Shown here piece after piece: positions 56,978 through 64,000 of a stretch of DNA of 64,000 bases. Every line of letters starts with the position of its first letter. Within the stretch, counting starts at the first letter, position 1. The notes below the pieces were generated by a model. That model did no database searches. It was given only the letters and a program-made list of their open reading frames with translations, and was not told the origin of the DNA. Source of the DNA: Parabacteroides sp. Marseille-P3160 (GTDB taxonomy: Bacteria; Bacteroidota; Bacteroidia; Bacteroidales; Tannerellaceae). The position numbers were made by a program, and so were the translations under genes. The DNA lies in assembly GCF_900162725.1 (NCBI RefSeq), contig NZ_LT799418.1:668133-732132 (forward strand), read 5' to 3'.

Positions 56978-58084
56978 ATGGAAAGACGTGATTTTATCAG
57001 GACCCTTGGAGCCGCTTCCGCGATTGCTTTGGCGGGAACGGGTCGTAGTAAATTGACTGCTTCTTCTTTTGCTCTCCCCAAGAGAAATAAGAGCGGAATA
57101 GATCATCCTTTATGGAAGGGATTCAATCTGTTGGACAAATTTAACCCGGGTCATCAGACTGCATTTAGCGAAAAAGACTTTGAGCTGATAGCCGGATGGG
57201 GATTTAACTTCGTAAGGCTGCCTCTGTCTTATTGGTGCTGGAGTAGTGAGGATGACTGGTATAAAGTGGATGAAAAAGTATTGAAGGAGATAGATAAGGC
57301 AGTAGATTTAGGAAAGCAATATGGTTTGCATGTCAATTTGAACTTTCATCGGGTACCTGGTTATTGTATTAATAATGCCCAACCATTACCTACCAATTTA
57401 TTTGAAGATGAAGAGCCGTTGAAGGCTTGTTGTTTCCATTGGAAATTATTTGCCGAGCGATATAAAGGAATCCCAAGTTCACAGCTTAGTTTTAATTTGA
57501 TTAATGAAGCGCCTTCAATCGAAACGGAAAAATATGATAAAGTAGCCAGGCAATTGATTTTTACAATTCGCGAGGTAGATTCGGGCCGCTTAATTATTGT
57601 TGATGGGAAAGATGTAGGAACACAACCTCTAATGACTTTGACGGATGTTCCTAATATTATACAAAGCGGCAGAGGTTATGCTCCCATGCTTATCTCTCAT
57701 TTCAGGGCTCCATGGCCGGGAATGAAAGTCCTGATGGATTTCCCGGAAAAGGAGTTGTCATGGCCCCTCACACTGGATGGAAAACTTTTGGACAGGGATG
57801 CGGTATATGAAACATCTGTTGCTCCTTGGAAATCCTGGATTGAACAAGGAGGAAGGGTACATATCGGAGAAATGGGCTGTTATAACAAAACGCCTCATCC
57901 GGTTGCTATGGCATGGTTGAAAGATGTTTTCAGCTTGTTTAAGGAACAAGACTGGGGATGGGCGCTATGGAATTTGCATGGTGATTTCGGCGTGTTGAAT
58001 AGTGGACGCAAAGATGTAAAGTACGAGAATTATAAAGGATATCTTTTGGACCGGGAAATGTTGGAGCTATTAAAAGTCAGTTAG
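56978..58084 (+). CDS. Glycoside hydrolase family 5 (cellulase-type) enzyme
   Basis: 368 residues from the ATG at 56978; an earlier in-frame ATG at 56918 lies in the terminator loop and is rejected. The N-terminus ERRDFIRTLGAASAIALAG resembles a twin-arginine or plain signal, with an Arg pair. The barrel begins PLWKGFNLLDKFNPG. The acid/base Glu is in FNLINEAPS (near E177) and the nucleophile Glu in HIGEMGCYN (near E299), the usual GH5 pair, and WALWNLHGDFGVL closes the barrel. GH5 cleaves beta-linked glucans, mannans and related polymers. The subfamily is not assigned. It is the only glycan-degrading gene of this locus within the window. Confidence 0.88.
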   Translation: MERRDFIRTLGAASAIALAGTGRSKLTASSFALPKRNKSGIDHPLWKGFNLLDKFNPGHQTAFSEKDFELIAGWGFNFVRLPLSYWCWSSEDDWYKVDEKVLKEIDKAVDLGKQYGLHVNLNFHRVPGYCINNAQPLPTNLFEDEEPLKACCFHWKLFAERYKGIPSSQLSFNLINEAPSIETEKYDKVARQLIFTIREVDSGRLIIVDGKDVGTQPLMTLTDVPNIIQSGRGYAPMLISHFRAPWPGMKVLMDFPEKELSWPLTLDGKLLDRDAVYETSVAPWKSWIEQGGRVHIGEMGCYNKTPHPVAMAWLKDVFSLFKEQDWGWALWNLHGDFGVLNSGRKDVKYENYKGYLLDREMLELLKVS

Positions 58085-58158
58085 CCACGATTCTCTTCAA
58101 GAAATAAAGAGAGCATTTCTTCGGATAAATTTACGGGTTATACTGCCTCTAAGCATTT

Positions 58159-58232
58159 ATAGTTATGAATCTCTCCGATCATAACTATGAATGCGCTCGT
58201 TCACAGTTATGACTACGGTCATTCATAACTAT
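58159..58232. repeat. Two diverged tandem copies of a 44-bp palindromic unit
   Basis: ATAGTTATGA (58159-58168) pairs with TCATAACTAT (58179-58188), and ACAGTTATGA (58203-58212) pairs with TCATAACTAT (58223-58232), each with a 10-base spacer. Left to left and right to right arms are 44 bases apart, and GCGCTCGTTC after the first copy resembles GGGCGTTCGG after the second. The unit is likely a dispersed intergenic palindrome. The rest of the 58085-58403 gap shows no gene. Confidence 0.6.
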
Positions 58233-58356
58233 CATTTTGGGCGTTCGGTTACTTCCCGGAGGAGGGACGCCAACATGTCCATCGCTATTTTTAGGTGTAA
58301 CCTATATTTTTTAGCCACAATGCCATTACTGAGGGGAAGATATTTAAAAAAAATAC

Positions 58357-58364
58357 TATCTTTA
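58357..58364 (+). promoter_or_regulatory. -7-like box for tRNA-Ala
   Basis: TATCTTTA, one base off TAnnTTTG, about 40 bases before the tRNA. Weak, but correctly placed. Confidence 0.35.
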
Positions 58365-58403
58365 CGCCGCAATTGGCAAAAGGCTTGTTGCTCGCATCAG
58401 TTC

Positions 58404-58477
58404 GGGGCGTTAGCTCATCTGGCTAGAGCGTAACACTGGCAGTGTTAAGGTGATCGGTTCGAGTCCGATACGCTCCA
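58404..58477 (+). tRNA. tRNA-Ala (GGC)
   Basis: A full cloverleaf: acceptor GGGGCGT/ACGCTCC with the G3-T70 identity pair of alanine tRNA, T8 A9, D arm GCTC/GAGC, anticodon stem TAACA/TGTTA with loop CTGGCAG (anticodon GGC), T arm ATCGG/CCGAT with loop TTCGAGT. Discriminator A; CCA is not encoded. Confidence 0.95.
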
Positions 58478-58555
58478 CTTTTTAACTATTATTCGCATTG
58501 GGCGATATTCTGAAAAGAGTATCGCCTTTGCTGTTTTATATGTATATATGAAAAT

Positions 58556-59314
58556 TTATTTCTCTTTCTCTTTGGGGTAGATGGTATGGCGGACAAGGAG
58601 TTCCTGAAATTTGTTTTTGTAACTGTCGGAGATGGGAATATATTCTTTGCCGAAAACAATCCGATTACGCTCGATGACTCTTATTTTCTCTAATTGTACG
58701 ATAAAGGATCGGTGCACCCGGACAAAACGCTCTTCAGGCAATATCTCTTCCATGCTTTTCATGCTCATTAACGAAAGGATGGAGCGAGGTTCGTCTTCTA
58801 TATGGATCTTGACATAGTCTTTGAGTCCTTCAATATAGAGAATCTTTTGGAGAGGAATCTGAACGAGACGATGTTCCGTCTTAATAAAAATCCGCTCCGC
58901 TTCACTGCTTGCTGCCGAAGAGGCTACCTCTTTTTCTGCGGAGGGCCTACGTAATAAGTCATACCATTGCAGTGCTTTCTGCGCTGATTTTAGAAAGTCC
59001 GGGTAACTGATTGGTTTCAATAAATAATCCAGAGCATTTGCTTTATAACTATCTAAGGCATACTGTTCAAAAGCGGTAGTAAAGATGATGCGCGTCTCAC
59101 TGCCGATCATACGTGAAAACTCCATCCCGTTTAGTTCCGGCATTTGGATATCCAGAAAAAGCAGGTCGACCGGCTGTCGGTTTAATACCGACAGCGCATT
59201 GATTGCACTGTTGTACTTCCCTTCCAAACGAAGAAAGGGCGTTTTGTTTACATAGCTTTCCAACAAGCTGACAGCTAATGGTTCATCATCAATAATGGCA
59301 CAAGATAAAATCAT
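58556..59314 (-). CDS. LytTR-type response regulator
   Basis: 252 residues. The receiver domain (about 1-120) has the acidic pair in AIIDDEP (D9, D10), the phospho-acceptor D55 in FLDIQMPELNG and Lys in LLKPISY near 99. A variable linker rich in Ala and Ser leads to a LytTR DNA-binding domain (about 145-245: RIFIKTEHRLVQIPLQKILY, FVRVHRSFIVQLEKI). It is the last gene of the minus-strand operon, 16 bases after the sensor kinase, and probably controls the efflux genes of the same operon. Confidence 0.94.
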   Translation of the reverse strand: MILSCAIIDDEPLAVSLLESYVNKTPFLRLEGKYNSAINALSVLNRQPVDLLFLDIQMPELNGMEFSRMIGSETRIIFTTAFEQYALDSYKANALDYLLKPISYPDFLKSAQKALQWYDLLRRPSAEKEVASSAASSEAERIFIKTEHRLVQIPLQKILYIEGLKDYVKIHIEDEPRSILSLMSMKSMEEILPEERFVRVHRSFIVQLEKIRVIERNRIVFGKEYIPISDSYKNKFQELLVRHTIYPKEKEK

Positions 59315-59330
59315 AATACATCATTTAAAG

Positions 59331-60380
59331 TTATCTCTCAGGAAGTGTCAAATTTAATTCACTTCGGAAGATATCTCCTTCCTGTTTGCAAATTAATGAA
59401 AACTGATTCGGATGCAACAAAGTTAATCGTTTATGAAGATTCTGCAACCCGATTCCTGAACCGCTTTTATCCGCTTCGTTTTTAGGGAAATAGCTGTTCG
59501 TAATAGAACAGGAGATTTGCCTATCTTCCTGGGTGAGATGGATTCGTACGAAAGAGGGCCTACTGGGACTTACTCCATGCTTGAATGCATTCTCAATGAG
59601 CGAAATAAAAAGCAGAGGAGGCACCTGGATACTTGGGGAGGATATCCGGAAATCCGTTTCTACCTGAACCGGTTCCGGGAGGCGAATACGCATTAGCTCG
59701 ATATAGTCCTGTAGGAAATTCACTTCTTTGGACAATAAAACGGTCGGCTGGCTACTGTCGTATAAGACATAGCGCAACAAGCGACTTAAGTCGTGTACCG
59801 CTTCCTGAGCCTTTTCCGGGCTAAAGGCAATCAAGCTGTATATATTATTTAATGTGTTAAACAAGAAATGCGGATTCAACTGACTTTTTAAATTCTGCAA
59901 TTCCGCTTGTGTACGGTTCCGTTCCAGTTCTTTCCGGGAAGCTTCGGCATCATACCAACTTCCGGTCATCCGTATGGCTACGCTAAGGCCGGCCACCAGT
60001 GCATACAGCAATGCGTTAGCCGAAAAAAAGCGGATAACATCCGATAAATCATGCGGTCGCGAAGGATGTCTTTCGTTAAAATAAGGGGGGTGAGGCAGCA
60101 TTTGCATTAAAAGGTGGACACTTACCATCACCACCGCAATCAATATAAGATTACTTAAAAGAAAGGAAATCTGTTGTTGGGTGAATAAAAACTTCTTTAC
60201 CAGATAAAAGTAATTTATATAAAACACCAACATGAAAGAAACAGGTACGATAAGAAAACGAATATAACTTTCCCATGTTACGATTTGCATTTCCCGTCCG
60301 GTAAAGAAGAACGGAATACCCAATACAATTCCCCATGCAATGATATGTATCAGGCCGGATAACGTTTTTGTCTTATCCAT
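59331..60380 (-). CDS. LytS-type sensor histidine kinase
   Basis: 349 residues from the ATG at 60380; the frame opens 48 bases earlier. Four membrane segments occupy about 1-140 (LIHIIAWGIVLGIPFFF, FLIVPVSFMLVFYINYFYL). The phospho-acceptor His is in LKSQLNPHFLFNTLNNIYSL (about H171), the hallmark of the His_kinase (PF06580) family, and the ATP-binding part holds LLFISLIENAFKHGV and SGSGIGLQNLHKRL. It has no large periplasmic sensor, so it may sense a membrane condition. It partners with the LytTR regulator 16 bases downstream. Confidence 0.93.
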   Translation of the reverse strand: MDKTKTLSGLIHIIAWGIVLGIPFFFTGREMQIVTWESYIRFLIVPVSFMLVFYINYFYLVKKFLFTQQQISFLLSNLILIAVVMVSVHLLMQMLPHPPYFNERHPSRPHDLSDVIRFFSANALLYALVAGLSVAIRMTGSWYDAEASRKELERNRTQAELQNLKSQLNPHFLFNTLNNIYSLIAFSPEKAQEAVHDLSRLLRYVLYDSSQPTVLLSKEVNFLQDYIELMRIRLPEPVQVETDFRISSPSIQVPPLLFISLIENAFKHGVSPSRPSFVRIHLTQEDRQISCSITNSYFPKNEADKSGSGIGLQNLHKRLTLLHPNQFSLICKQEGDIFRSELNLTLPER

Positions 60381-60463
60381 AGAGATCGTATTTTTAAATT
60401 CTATTTTTACAAACATAACAGGAAGCAATCAAATATTAAAATATTTTACCGGATATCTTTTTA

Positions 60464-61684
60464 TTATTCATATCGTATTGCGTCGATCGGGTCTAATTGG
60501 GCAGCTTTCTTGGCCGGATACCATCCGAAAAAGATGCCTGTTATCGTACAGACAAGGAAAGAGAGCAAGACACTCCAAGGCTGAATGAAAATCGGATAAT
60601 GAGCAATCAAGTTTACCAACAATGAGGCAATGACCCCTGCGAATACCCCGATGATGCCTCCGGTTACGCTGATTAAGATGGCTTCGATCAGAAACTGGGC
60701 CAATATGTCCACGCCTCTTGCTCCGATACTCATCCGCAGTCCGATTTCGCGAGTTCGTTCCGTCACACTGACATACATGATATTCATAATGCCGATTCCT
60801 CCTACCAATAAAGAAATACCCGCCACAGCCGACAAAAGAACCGTCATCAAGTCGGACGTCGAAGTCAGCATTGTACTTAACTCCTGCGTCGAACGAATTG
60901 TAAAATCATCAGCAGCAGTCGGTTGCAGTTTGTGGTTGCGACGGAGTATTTCTGTTATTTCTTCTATTGCTTCATTGGTATATTCTTCTTTTAGCGCCGA
61001 ACAGGTAATTCCATGCAGGTGGGTAATCGCCAGGATACGTTTTTGAACCGTCGTATAGGGCGCCAACACCAGATTATCCTGATCCATTCCCATACTATTA
61101 TATCCCTTGGGAGTCAGGAGACCGATAATTTTAAGAGGAATCGATTTGAAACGAATGATTTTCCCGACCGGGTTCTCTCCGTTTGTGAAAAGGTTGTCGG
61201 CTACTGTTTGTCCGATCAGACATACTTTTGCACTCGTCAGGATATCCTGCTCGGTGAACATAGAACCGTCGGCGACCGTATATTTGCGAATATCCGCGTA
61301 CTCTATACCTACGCCGTAAATGGTACTGGGGGTATTGTTGCTTCCATAGATAAACTGTCCGCTACTGTTGACGGTCGGTGAAATAAAAGTAATATAGCGT
61401 GCTTCCTCCCGGATGGATTCATAGTCCGTTAGTTTTAATGTTTCCATCGCCGATGCATCCTGCCTGACGCCTCCGCGCATATCTGCTCCCGGTTGGATAG
61501 AAATAATATTTGATCCCATTTCGCTTATCTGGGACTGGATACTTTTCTTCGAACCTTGCCCGATAGCCAGCATGGTGATTACGGAAGCGACTCCGATAAT
61601 GACTCCCAGCATCGTAAGGAACCCTCTCATCTTATTGTTGGCTAATGCCCGGAGGGCTATTCTGAATAGGTTGGTTACGTTCAT
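60464..61684 (-). CDS. MacB-type ABC transporter permease
   Basis: 406 residues with four membrane segments: one N-terminal (MRGFLTMLGVIIGVASVITM) and three at the C-terminus (SAVAGISLLVGGIGIMNIMY, FLIEAILISVTGGIIGVFAG, VLLSFLVCTITGIFFGWYPA). The large periplasmic MacB_PCD domain lies between about 45 and 270. The conserved VTERTREIGLRMSIGAR coupling helix faces the ATPase. This is the permease half of a MacB pump whose ATPase is a separate gene 15 bases upstream. It probably works with the MacA and TolC proteins encoded before it. Confidence 0.93.
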   Translation of the reverse strand: MNVTNLFRIALRALANNKMRGFLTMLGVIIGVASVITMLAIGQGSKKSIQSQISEMGSNIISIQPGADMRGGVRQDASAMETLKLTDYESIREEARYITFISPTVNSSGQFIYGSNNTPSTIYGVGIEYADIRKYTVADGSMFTEQDILTSAKVCLIGQTVADNLFTNGENPVGKIIRFKSIPLKIIGLLTPKGYNSMGMDQDNLVLAPYTTVQKRILAITHLHGITCSALKEEYTNEAIEEITEILRRNHKLQPTAADDFTIRSTQELSTMLTSTSDLMTVLLSAVAGISLLVGGIGIMNIMYVSVTERTREIGLRMSIGARGVDILAQFLIEAILISVTGGIIGVFAGVIASLLVNLIAHYPIFIQPWSVLLSFLVCTITGIFFGWYPAKKAAQLDPIDAIRYE

Positions 61685-61699
61685 TCTTTTGTTTGTTTT

Positions 61700-62443
61700 T
61701 TAATCCTCTTCGACCGGTATTTTCTTTAATGTCTCAGCCGCCGAAAGAATTTGTTCGTTAAACGTATCACTGATGAGATGTCCGTCCCTCAATAATATAT
61801 TCCGGCTACTATATCGGGCTAAATCCGCATTATGCGTCACAAAAATAATCGTACGTCCTTCCATATGCAGGCGCTGAAAAAGAACCAGGATCTCAAAAGA
61901 TGTGCGCGTATCCAGGTTTCCGGTCGCTTCATCCGCCAGAATAACGGCTGGATCATTCACCAAAGCACGAGCAATAGCCACCCGCTGCATTTGTCCGCCG
62001 CTCATCTGGTTGCTTTTGTGATTCAACCGGTCTCCTAGTCCGACGGCCTTCAAAGCAGCTATCGCCTTTTGCCGGCGAGTAGCGGCTGAGTATGCCGGAT
62101 TATATAATAGCGGTAACTCTACATTTTCGACTGCTGTCGTTTTGGGTAATAAATTATAACTTTGAAAAACAAAGCCGATTTTCCGGTTACGCAAGGTAGC
62201 CCGGGCATTCTTTCCCATCGATCGTACTTCCACCCCGTCTAAATAATACTCACCCGAAGTCGGTGTATCTAAACAACCTAAAGTATTTAGCAACGTACTT
62301 TTTCCTGAACCGGAGGCACCCATAATCGTCACAAATTCTCCTTCTGTTATGGCAAACGAAACTCCCCGGAGAGCATGTACTATTTCTCCTCCTACATGGA
62401 AATCACGCTTTATGTCTTTCAGTTCTATAACTATCTTGCTCAT
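61700..62443 (-). CDS. ABC transporter ATP-binding protein (MacB/LolD type)
   Basis: 247 residues. Walker A is [12 protein letters not shown] (about 41-52), the Q-loop follows in [15 protein letters not shown], the signature is [15 protein letters not shown] (about 146-160), Walker B is [14 protein letters not shown] (about 164-177) and the switch His is in [11 protein letters not shown]. These are the marks of the MacB/LolD/FtsE group, which drives lipoprotein, antibiotic or peptide export. It starts 24 bases after the MacA gene. All motifs are intact. Confidence 0.95.
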   Translation of the reverse strand: MSKIVIELKDIKRDFHVGGEIVHALRGVSFAITEGEFVTIMGASGSGKSTLLNTLGCLDTPTSGEYYLDGVEVRSMGKNARATLRNRKIGFVFQSYNLLPKTTAVENVELPLLYNPAYSAATRRQKAIAALKAVGLGDRLNHKSNQMSGGQMQRVAIARALVNDPAVILADEATGNLDTRTSFEILVLFQRLHMEGRTIIFVTHNADLARYSSRNILLRDGHLISDTFNEQILSAAETLKKIPVEED

Positions 62444-62467
62444 TTTACGTCAGTTGTTACCTTGTCC

Positions 62468-63664
62468 TTATTTTTTAGAATTATTCTTATTTCCACCCGG
62501 AGGGCTCGGAGCAAACGGACTCCGTTCTATTGTTGACGTTACCGGAGTAGAGGAGGAGGCAAGGCTCTCTACAATTTCCTCCCCTTCTTTCAATCCTTCT
62601 TCCACTTCGATAATGCTTCCGCTAGTTGTTCCTGTCGTAATTGTTCTGGGAACTAATACATTATCCTCTCTTTGCCAAACAATCTTCTTGCCTGAAGGAG
62701 CTACTATTGTCGCATCTTTTACCGTCAATCCAATAGAGGCTAATATCTTTTCGTCCGGAACAAAACGTAAGGATTTTATCGGAACGGTCAATACGTTATT
62801 ACGCTCGAGGGTATAAATCGTCACATTTGCCGTTAACCCCGGTTTTAGTTTTAAGTCCGGGTTATAGGCACTGATGACAACTTCATAGGTTACGACATTG
62901 GACTCCGTCGTCGCTTCCAGACGTACTTGGGTCACTTTACCTTCAAAGGTATCATTCGGATAGGCATCTACGTTGAATGTTACTTTTTGTCCTACCTCCA
63001 CTCCTCCTATATCAGCTTCATCGACATTGGCAATCACGCGCATTTGCGTCAGGTCGTTGGCTATGGTAAATAAGGTCGGTGTGCTGAAGCCGGAGGCTAC
63101 GGTTTGTCCTTCTTCTACGGCGCGGCTAATGACCACTCCGTCGATAGGACTCGTAATTGTGGCATATCCTAAATTCCTCGTTGCTTTCTCTAAGGTTGCC
63201 TTAGTGCTTTCGTAGTTGTTTTTGGATGTTTCGTAATTATAGGTTGCCGTTTCATATTCGCTATCGCTAATCAGGCTTTTCTCATGCAAGGTTTTACTAC
63301 GCGCATAATTCCGCTGCTGGTAATCATACTCTGTTTTTCTTACGGCCAGCGTCGCCTGTTGCGAAGCCAACTCAGATTGAAGAGTCACTTTATCCATCTC
63401 GGCGATTATTTCACCCTTCTTAACCTGGTCGTTATAGTCGACATAGATCTTGTCGATAATACCCGAAACTTGTGTACCGACTTCTACTAAGACTACCGGT
63501 TCGACCGTACCGGTCGCCGTCACCACATTGGAGATGGAACTACGTGTGACGGTAACCATCTCCAGCCGCATTTTCCCGCCGCTCGTTTTTTTTCTGAATA
63601 GATAGATTCCTCCTGCGATCAGGAGAATGCAGATAGCTCCAAGGATGATTTTCTTCTTGTTCAT
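62468..63664 (-). CDS. MacA-type periplasmic adaptor protein
   Basis: 398 residues with an N-terminal anchor (KIILGAICILLIAGGIYLF). The membrane-fusion layout is clear: a biotinyl-lipoyl half (SISNVVTATGTVEPVVLVEV, GTQVSGIIDKIYVDYNDQVK), a coiled coil (about 90-170: QATLAVRKTEYDYQQRNYAR), the second lipoyl half (ATITSPIDGVVISRAVEEGQ) and a beta-barrel. It bridges the inner-membrane MacB to the outer-membrane TolC. The Ser/Pro/Gly-rich end (SPPGGNKNNSKK) is longer than usual. It begins 18 bases after the TolC gene. Confidence 0.93.
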   Translation of the reverse strand: MNKKKIILGAICILLIAGGIYLFRKKTSGGKMRLEMVTVTRSSISNVVTATGTVEPVVLVEVGTQVSGIIDKIYVDYNDQVKKGEIIAEMDKVTLQSELASQQATLAVRKTEYDYQQRNYARSKTLHEKSLISDSEYETATYNYETSKNNYESTKATLEKATRNLGYATITSPIDGVVISRAVEEGQTVASGFSTPTLFTIANDLTQMRVIANVDEADIGGVEVGQKVTFNVDAYPNDTFEGKVTQVRLEATTESNVVTYEVVISAYNPDLKLKPGLTANVTIYTLERNNVLTVPIKSLRFVPDEKILASIGLTVKDATIVAPSGKKIVWQREDNVLVPRTITTGTTSGSIIEVEEGLKEGEEIVESLASSSTPVTSTIERSPFAPSPPGGNKNNSKK

Positions 63665-63682
63665 AGATTCTTCTTTTATTTC

Positions 63683-64000
63683 TTAGAATTCCGGTTGAAT
63701 CGGCTTGTTTTGATACAGATCCAATAACAGAATACTCATGATCGACATATATTTACTTTGTAAGACTTCCTGTTGTGCATTTTTCAGATTATTCTTTTCC
63801 GTTAAAAGCTCCAGTGTATTTTTCATTCCCAGGTTGAATTGTTCTTCTATCAATTCATAGGAGGTTTCAAGTGATTGGGTCTGTTCTTTGGATGACAGAT
63901 ATTGATGCTGCGAAGAGGTCGCATCCAGGTAAATGCCCTCGACCGTCTTGAGCAGTTGCTTTTCGGTATCCGTTTGTTCCAGTTCCTGGCTGATTACAGC
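63683..64000 (-). CDS. TolC family outer membrane protein, C-terminal part
   Basis: Partial: only the last 105 residues lie in the window and the gene continues beyond 64000. The visible part is one TolC repeat end: a long helix (SYELIEEQFNLGMKNTLELL), the turn and second helix (NLKNAQQEVLQSKYMSIMSI), then NKPIQPEF. The GMKNTLELLTEKNNL pattern is that of outer-membrane efflux channels that complete MacAB or RND pumps. Its stop is 18 bases before the MacA start, so it is the first gene seen of the operon. The true length is unknown. Confidence 0.9.
   Translation of the reverse strand, partial: AVISQELEQTDTEKQLLKTVEGIYLDATSSQHQYLSSKEQTQSLETSYELIEEQFNLGMKNTLELLTEKNNLKNAQQEVLQSKYMSIMSILLLDLYQNKPIQPEF

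Overview
The window looks like chromosomal DNA of a Bacteroidales gut bacterium, most likely Parabacteroides or a close relative. Two SusC/SusD pairs, GH97 and GH31 enzymes, a SusR-type DUF6377 regulator, an ECF sigma/FecR pair, an NADP-type glutamate dehydrogenase and many promoters with the Bacteroidetes -7 box TAnnTTTG support this. The genus is an inference from gene content and style. No rRNA, CRISPR array, intact insertion sequence or prophage was seen. Two tRNAs are present: Lys-TTT and Ala-GGC.

Layout. 1-820 is mostly non-coding and holds a 14-bp inverted repeat around a promoter-like site. 821-10453 carries a glycerophosphodiesterase-like lipoprotein, a DNA glycosylase, a candidate small RNA, an OPT transporter/SpoIID operon, a regulator plus acyl-CoA ligase pair and a HipA-like kinase/DUF3037 pair. 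10809-21989 is housekeeping in character: a DUF2723 membrane protein with a polysaccharide deacetylase, purD, a DPP-IV-type peptidase, a THUMP RNA methyltransferase, a small lipoprotein and a flavin-type oxidase. 22135-22252 is a 118-bp MITE-like insertion with perfect ends and a 10-bp target duplication. 22444-25377 encodes galacturonate-branch enzymes UxaB and UxaA. 25385-28906 is a visibly more AT-rich group: a yellow/MRJP-type secreted protein, a methyltransferase, a PPC-domain protein with a signal peptide, and a divergent AraC regulator.

29063-40444 is a compact polysaccharide utilisation locus on the minus strand: SusR-like regulator, SusC, SusD, GH31 and GH97, probably for alpha-glucosides. 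40525-49799 is core again: tRNA-Lys, an AI-2E-type transporter and PBP4 from face-to-face promoters, a 1000-residue protein joining two receiver-like domains to a PEP-synthase-type ATP-grasp domain, gdhA, ruvC and a secreted esterase. 50146-58084 is a second locus controlled by an ECF sigma/anti-sigma pair, with an STN-type SusC, SusD and a GH5 enzyme. After a diverged tandem palindromic repeat and tRNA-Ala, 58556-64000 is a minus-strand operon for a TolC/MacA/MacB-type efflux system followed by a LytS/LytTR two-component system; the TolC gene runs off the window.

The best candidates for undescribed biology are the receiver/ATP-grasp fusion (43419-46421), the HipA-like kinase/DUF3037 pair with a 21-bp-spaced direct repeat upstream, the OPT/SpoIID operon, the candidate structured RNA at about 2645-2750, the MITE at 22135-22252 and the secreted PPC-domain protein. 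No search could be run. Family names come from motif recognition, and residue positions are counted or estimated by eye.
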